DNA of 64,000 bases from Nitzschia sp. DOCU1 (lineage: Eukaryota > Bacillariophyta > Bacillariophyceae > Bacillariales > Bacillariaceae), in assembly GCA_951394045.1 (NCBI GenBank), contig OX595995.1, forward strand, positions 1,054,001 through 1,118,000, in the 5' to 3' direction. This document shows, piece by piece, positions 60,550 to 64,000 of the stretch. Both the position numbers and the translations under genes were made by a program. How positions within the stretch are numbered: the stretch's first letter is position 1; every line of letters starts with the position of its first letter. The notes under the pieces were generated by a model, which worked only from the letters and a program-made list of their open reading frames with translations, was not told the origin of the DNA and made no database searches.

Positions 60550-61842
60550 CTAGCCTCCTATTAGAGTCATTGGCCGATTTTCCGTAGAATGCGCTTTCAA
60601 ATCCTCCATATCTTTGTGCCCGCCCAGCTTAAAGTGCTTCTTTTGAACAGAATGATGAATTAGCTTCTGTAATGCCTCTTCAGAAGCCCCACTTCGTAGC
60701 AAATCTCGAAGGCTGACTTCGGTATTCCCAAACAGACAGACTTTTAACTTTCCATCGGCAGTGATCCGTAGCCTATTGCAGGTACCACAAAAATGCTCGC
60801 TCATGCTTGTAATAAAACCGATACGACCAAGGGGCGGTGGTGATGTTTCATCGCTGGCCGGCAGTATCCACCATTTTGTTGTGTCGTTGGCACCATCCTC
60901 AAGGCGTTCAAGGCCTTGAATTTGGTCTTGCATTTGCTGATAACTGACAAAGCCATCCGTTTGCCAGAGATTGTCATTGAATGGCATGTACTCGATAAAG
61001 CGTACATCAATTGGCAGGCGCCGAGTTATTTCACAAAACTCTTGAAGTTCTCCGACATTATCTGGAAGCACCACGCAATTGATTTTTGTTCGATGTGGCA
61101 GATACGAAGCGCAATCTTCAATGGCCTGCATTACCTTGGCATGGTAGGAGGGAGGCCGCCGCGTCAGCCGAGCAAACTTGTCGGCATCTAGAGAGTCAAG
61201 GCTGATATTTACATGGGTCAAGCCTGCTTCTACAAGATCGGGCAAGTGTTTCGATAGCGTCACTCCGTTCGTCGTCATTCCGATCTGTTCCAAACCAAGA
61301 CCATTGAGACGGCCAACTAGATCGACAAGATCTTTTCGCAGTAAGGGTTCACCACCCGTCAACCGCACTTTGTTGACCCCCTGTTCGACGAACCACGTAG
61401 CAAGTTTTAAAATCTCGTCGTTACTGAGCAGATGCGACTGAGGCTGTACGGGGACTCCGTCCTCCGGCATGCAATACAGGCATCTCAGGTTGCACTTTTC
61501 AGACAAAGAAATTCGCAGATAGGAGTGCTGTCGTCCAAATCGATCGGTTAGCGGTTCCTGTGGTAATGGTAAGGAATCCAACTGCCGAATGAGTTCATCC
61601 GCATTTGGTGACAAGCTCGGTGACGTTTGTGCTCTAGTGGTCGAAACGTCCACCAACTTTGGCCCGCCATTCGCATCTCGCTGGAGACGGCGCCGCAATT
61701 CTTCAAGGCGGGGTCGCGGGCTTTCGGGGACCTCCTCTTCGACCATTAGAGCCGCATTTGAGGATTGCGATCGGTAGGACGCTGAATGAAATCGCTTGCG
61801 AGAAATCTGGCGGACGACGCCACTCGTTGCCCTTGAGAACAT
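60550..61842 (-). CDS. CNX2: GTP 3',8-cyclase (molybdenum cofactor biosynthesis MoaA/CNX2)
   Basis: 430 residues, ATG 61842, single exon. Residues 1-30 are basic and Ser-rich (FSRATSGVVRQISRKRFHS), a mitochondrial-type presequence as in plant CNX2. The radical-SAM site is SEKCNLRCLYCMPEDG. The SAM-binding GGE motif is RLTGGEPLLRKD. The second Fe-S cluster region is CGTCNRLRITADGKLKVCLF. The protein ends in the conserved Gly-Gly. It converts GTP to 3',8-cyclo-GTP, the first step to molybdopterin, required by the nitrate reductase encoded next on the same strand. The linker before residue 95 is longer than in bacterial enzymes. Confidence 0.96.
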   Translation of the reverse strand: MFSRATSGVVRQISRKRFHSASYRSQSSNAALMVEEEVPESPRPRLEELRRRLQRDANGGPKLVDVSTTRAQTSPSLSPNADELIRQLDSLPLPQEPLTDRFGRQHSYLRISLSEKCNLRCLYCMPEDGVPVQPQSHLLSNDEILKLATWFVEQGVNKVRLTGGEPLLRKDLVDLVGRLNGLGLEQIGMTTNGVTLSKHLPDLVEAGLTHVNISLDSLDADKFARLTRRPPSYHAKVMQAIEDCASYLPHRTKINCVVLPDNVGELQEFCEITRRLPIDVRFIEYMPFNDNLWQTDGFVSYQQMQDQIQGLERLEDGANDTTKWWILPASDETSPPPLGRIGFITSMSEHFCGTCNRLRITADGKLKVCLFGNTEVSLRDLLRSGASEEALQKLIHHSVQKKHFKLGGHKDMEDLKAHSTENRPMTLIGG

Positions 61843-62488
61843 GTTCTACGCGCAGATATATACGGCGACGGCCGAAAGATTTGAAATGCCAACAGCACCC
61901 GTGTTCTGTAAATGAAGAAGGAGCTTTGTCCTGGTTTTCAACGTAACACTTGGGCGGTGTATGTTGTAGAAGTGTCGTAAGTCGAACAACAAACGAAGTT
62001 GCAGACCTTCGGTTTATGATCGACAGAACGAAGGGATGTGATGCTGCCGGCATGTGCTGGGTGGATGTGGCGCATGTTTCCCCCGCGATAGTGGTGCTGT
62101 TCGAAAAGGTTCATGTCGGTATGAAGTCCCGTTCATGCAAGTCACGAATAGGCAGTCACTGGGCCTATGGTACGACAGACAGACTGAGAGAGTCAGCCAG
62201 CCATCAACGGAGGTGCGTTGAGAAGCTCAGTAGAAACGATGGTAAAAAATTGGCGGAAAATTCCCCATTAAGTCCGTCCGTGTTGTCACATACAACCGTC
62301 GCTATTTATCAATACTAATTATACGGTCATAAATATTCTTATATCCAAAACCTCATGTTGTGGGCGATCACAAAATCTGGACAGGGACGCGCCGATTGCG
62401 ATAACATCCAATGTCGTTTGCCACTTTCTTGCACTCCCAACACCAATAAGCGTCAAGGACAACAAGTCCTTTCTACATCTATTCTACC
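61843..62488. other. Divergent intergenic region
   Basis: About 650 bp between MoaA (-) and the small secreted-protein gene (+). No recognised motif. Confidence 0.4.
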
Positions 62489-62695
62489 ATGAAATTCTCG
62501 ACTCTTATTATGTTAACTTTGGCTGCCTTTGCGGTTGGTGACGAGCAACAAGGCGTTGCCAAGCGTTCTTTGTCCTCTGAACGAGGTGGACAAGCACGAT
62601 TCTTCAAGGATAGCGAGGCTGCACAAAAGCGACGAAGACAGCGGGCCAACGAAGAACTACGTCGTCGACTTGAATCAAAACCTCGAGGACATTAG
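62489..62695 (+). CDS. Tiny secreted basic peptide, hypothetical
   Basis: 68 residues. KFSTLIMLTLAAFAVGDE is a good signal peptide. The mature part is strongly basic with Arg runs (KRRRQRANEELRRRLESK) and no Cys. Dibasic sites (AKRS, QKRRRQR) could be processing sites. A near-ATG AC context (CTACCATGAAA) is favourable. It may be the first exon of something longer, although the frame closes in a normal stop. The identity is unknown. Confidence 0.4.
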   Translation: MKFSTLIMLTLAAFAVGDEQQGVAKRSLSSERGGQARFFKDSEAAQKRRRQRANEELRRRLESKPRGH

Positions 62696-63713
62696 ATTTT
62701 TCCTGGATACTCCGAAGGTTGCCATGGAAAGATGGTGTTCTTAAGTCATCTGTGTCCAAATTGATGGTTGAGTACACTGTGAAGCCTCATGAGTCAATCA
62801 AACCTTGATGGATAATTATCACTTCTTAAAGCAAGCTGAAGAGGGAATGAATGTTTGGATAGCACTTCGATATATTCCGTGGGGCTATTCTTATTTTATA
62901 CAGCACGAGTAATTCTTCTATGAATAGACTGAAAAGAACTTGAAACGATCGTCTGCACTTTTTCTGTGATGGTAGAAGTATGGCCTGACCATTTACGTGG
63001 ACGCTAGTCTACTTCATCTGGGTCTAGTCCTCCTAGTTTCTTTAGACGTAGTCGAACGACGAGCTCCCTCGGAGCGTGATACATTGCTCGGCGCAATAGG
63101 CAACTACTCCGTCGGCTATTTCAACTTCTCCTGTACAGATAAGACGGCCGCTACTAGGTAAGGTACGAAACCCCAACCAAGTGGCTTTTAGGCAAACTAC
63201 CAGCTGCAAACATGATCAAGCTCGCATGTTAAAAACCTTTCACTATCACGTCTCTCGACTGGCTTGGCTTTTCTAGCAAGTACCGGTAGGGATTCTAACG
63301 TATTTATTGCCATGGACCACATCCGCACTGAATGAACGATAGACTATGCACCGCTTCACCAGGCGCGGACCGATGCGGTGGTTGTAGCAATTCATCCCTT
63401 TTGCCCTAAGAGTTCGCAGAGTTAGGCTAGCCTTCAGGCAGGTTGAGCGCCGATTATTTGTGCGGCGACCCAGTCTTAACCACCAGACGGGCGAAGTCCT
63501 ACAACTACCTATTTCAAAATGGACAACTACAGTGCATCCATGGAGACTTAACCGCGTAATTGAACAAGTCGGGAGTACAAGTTTGGTCTAGTTAACCTAT
63601 GCTTTAGCCTAGTTGAGTCTGTTCGCACGTACTGGACCCCCAATCAGCGTTGAACGCGGCGCTGAGCCCAACCCAGAGACTATATCCAGAGTTCGATTAT
63701 GACAGAGTACAAT
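62696..63713. other. Convergent intergenic region, nothing recognised
   Basis: About 1 kb between the small secreted-protein stop and the PsbU stop. No open frame of note, no repeat and no tRNA-like structure was seen. Confidence 0.4.
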
Positions 63714-63995
63714 TTAACGGTAAAGGCCGTTGTTGATGTTGTCAATAACGTAATCGGCTTGTGGGGGAAGGGCGGTGAATCGGCTTTCGTACTTCTTGAG
63801 CAAGTCCTTCTCGGCTCCAGAAAGTCCTGGGATGTTGTACAAGTCACCAACGCTCTTGTATGGTCCGTTGGAGACGATCTTTCCGGCAACGGTGGGGTAA
63901 AGTCCGGGCATCTTCAAGTAGACACGGACATTGGCGTTGTTGATGTCGACAACATTGGATCCACCCAAGTAGCCAACAGACTCATAATCACGCAT
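63714..63995 (-). CDS. psbU: Photosystem II 12-kDa extrinsic protein PsbU (5' part outside window)
   Basis: 93 codons from the ATG at 63995 to the stop; the real start lies beyond the window because diatom PsbU has a long plastid/lumen presequence and this ATG is probably internal. Visible PsbU features are VVDINNANVRVYLKMPGLYP, then AGKIVSNGPYKSVGDLYNIPGLS and the C-terminal IDNINNGLYR. These form the helix-hairpin-helix-type PsbU fold. PsbU sits on the lumenal side of photosystem II and stabilises the oxygen-evolving cluster in red-lineage algae and cyanobacteria. Confidence 0.93.
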   Translation of the reverse strand: MRDYESVGYLGGSNVVDINNANVRVYLKMPGLYPTVAGKIVSNGPYKSVGDLYNIPGLSGAEKDLLKKYESRFTALPPQADYVIDNINNGLYR

Positions 63996-64000
63996 GGCAT

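Overview
The window looks like nuclear DNA of a diatom, probably a raphid pennate. That is inferred from gene content and was not confirmed by any search. It has densely packed eukaryotic genes on both strands, short GT-AG introns (about 74-110 nt) and plastid presequences with the diatom-type AFAP/AFVP cleavage motif. Photosynthesis-related genes include a PsbU fragment, a VIPP1/PspA protein, a plastid BASS transporter and a relict LrgB/PLGG1 transporter. There is also a complete assimilatory nitrate reductase. No rRNA, tRNA, CRISPR array or bacterial-style operon was seen.

Layout. 1-666 (-): proline-rich N-terminus of a protein cut by the window edge. 1861-3387 (+): RRM protein. 3424-5171 (-): spliced multipass membrane protein. 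5946-7494 (+): five-exon BASS transporter. 7749-10341: two head-to-head hemerythrin-like paralogues. 10551-11842 (-): plastid ferredoxin-like protein. 12288-15215 (+): eight-exon prolyl oligopeptidase. 15300-18399 (-): VOC protein, then a Janus/PHPT domain overlapping out of frame with an RluA-type pseudouridine synthase. 18914-21920 (+): tandem RmlD/MAT2B-like reductases. 22130-27001: DUF1415 protein, F-box protein, LEA14-like membrane protein and VIPP1.

27157-47713 is the accessory part. Three very large minus-strand ankyrin-type genes share one architecture. Among them lie a nonsense-mutated relict of one family member's 3' end, a deleted PIF/Harbinger-like transposon with 25-bp inverted repeats, a small secreted protein, a frameshifted LrgB fragment and a protein kinase whose stop codon abuts that of the largest ankyrin gene. 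This lineage-specific ankyrin cluster is the best candidate for something undescribed.

48253-64000: a spliced amino-acid transporter, a 1439-residue armadillo-type protein, a small plastid membrane protein, nitrate reductase, the molybdenum-cofactor enzyme MoaA/CNX2, a tiny secreted protein and the C-terminal part of PsbU. Nitrate reductase needs molybdenum cofactor, whose first step is made by MoaA, so their adjacency on one strand is functionally sensible. All intron calls were made by eye from frame continuity and GT-AG ends; every multi-exon model given sums to a whole number of codons.
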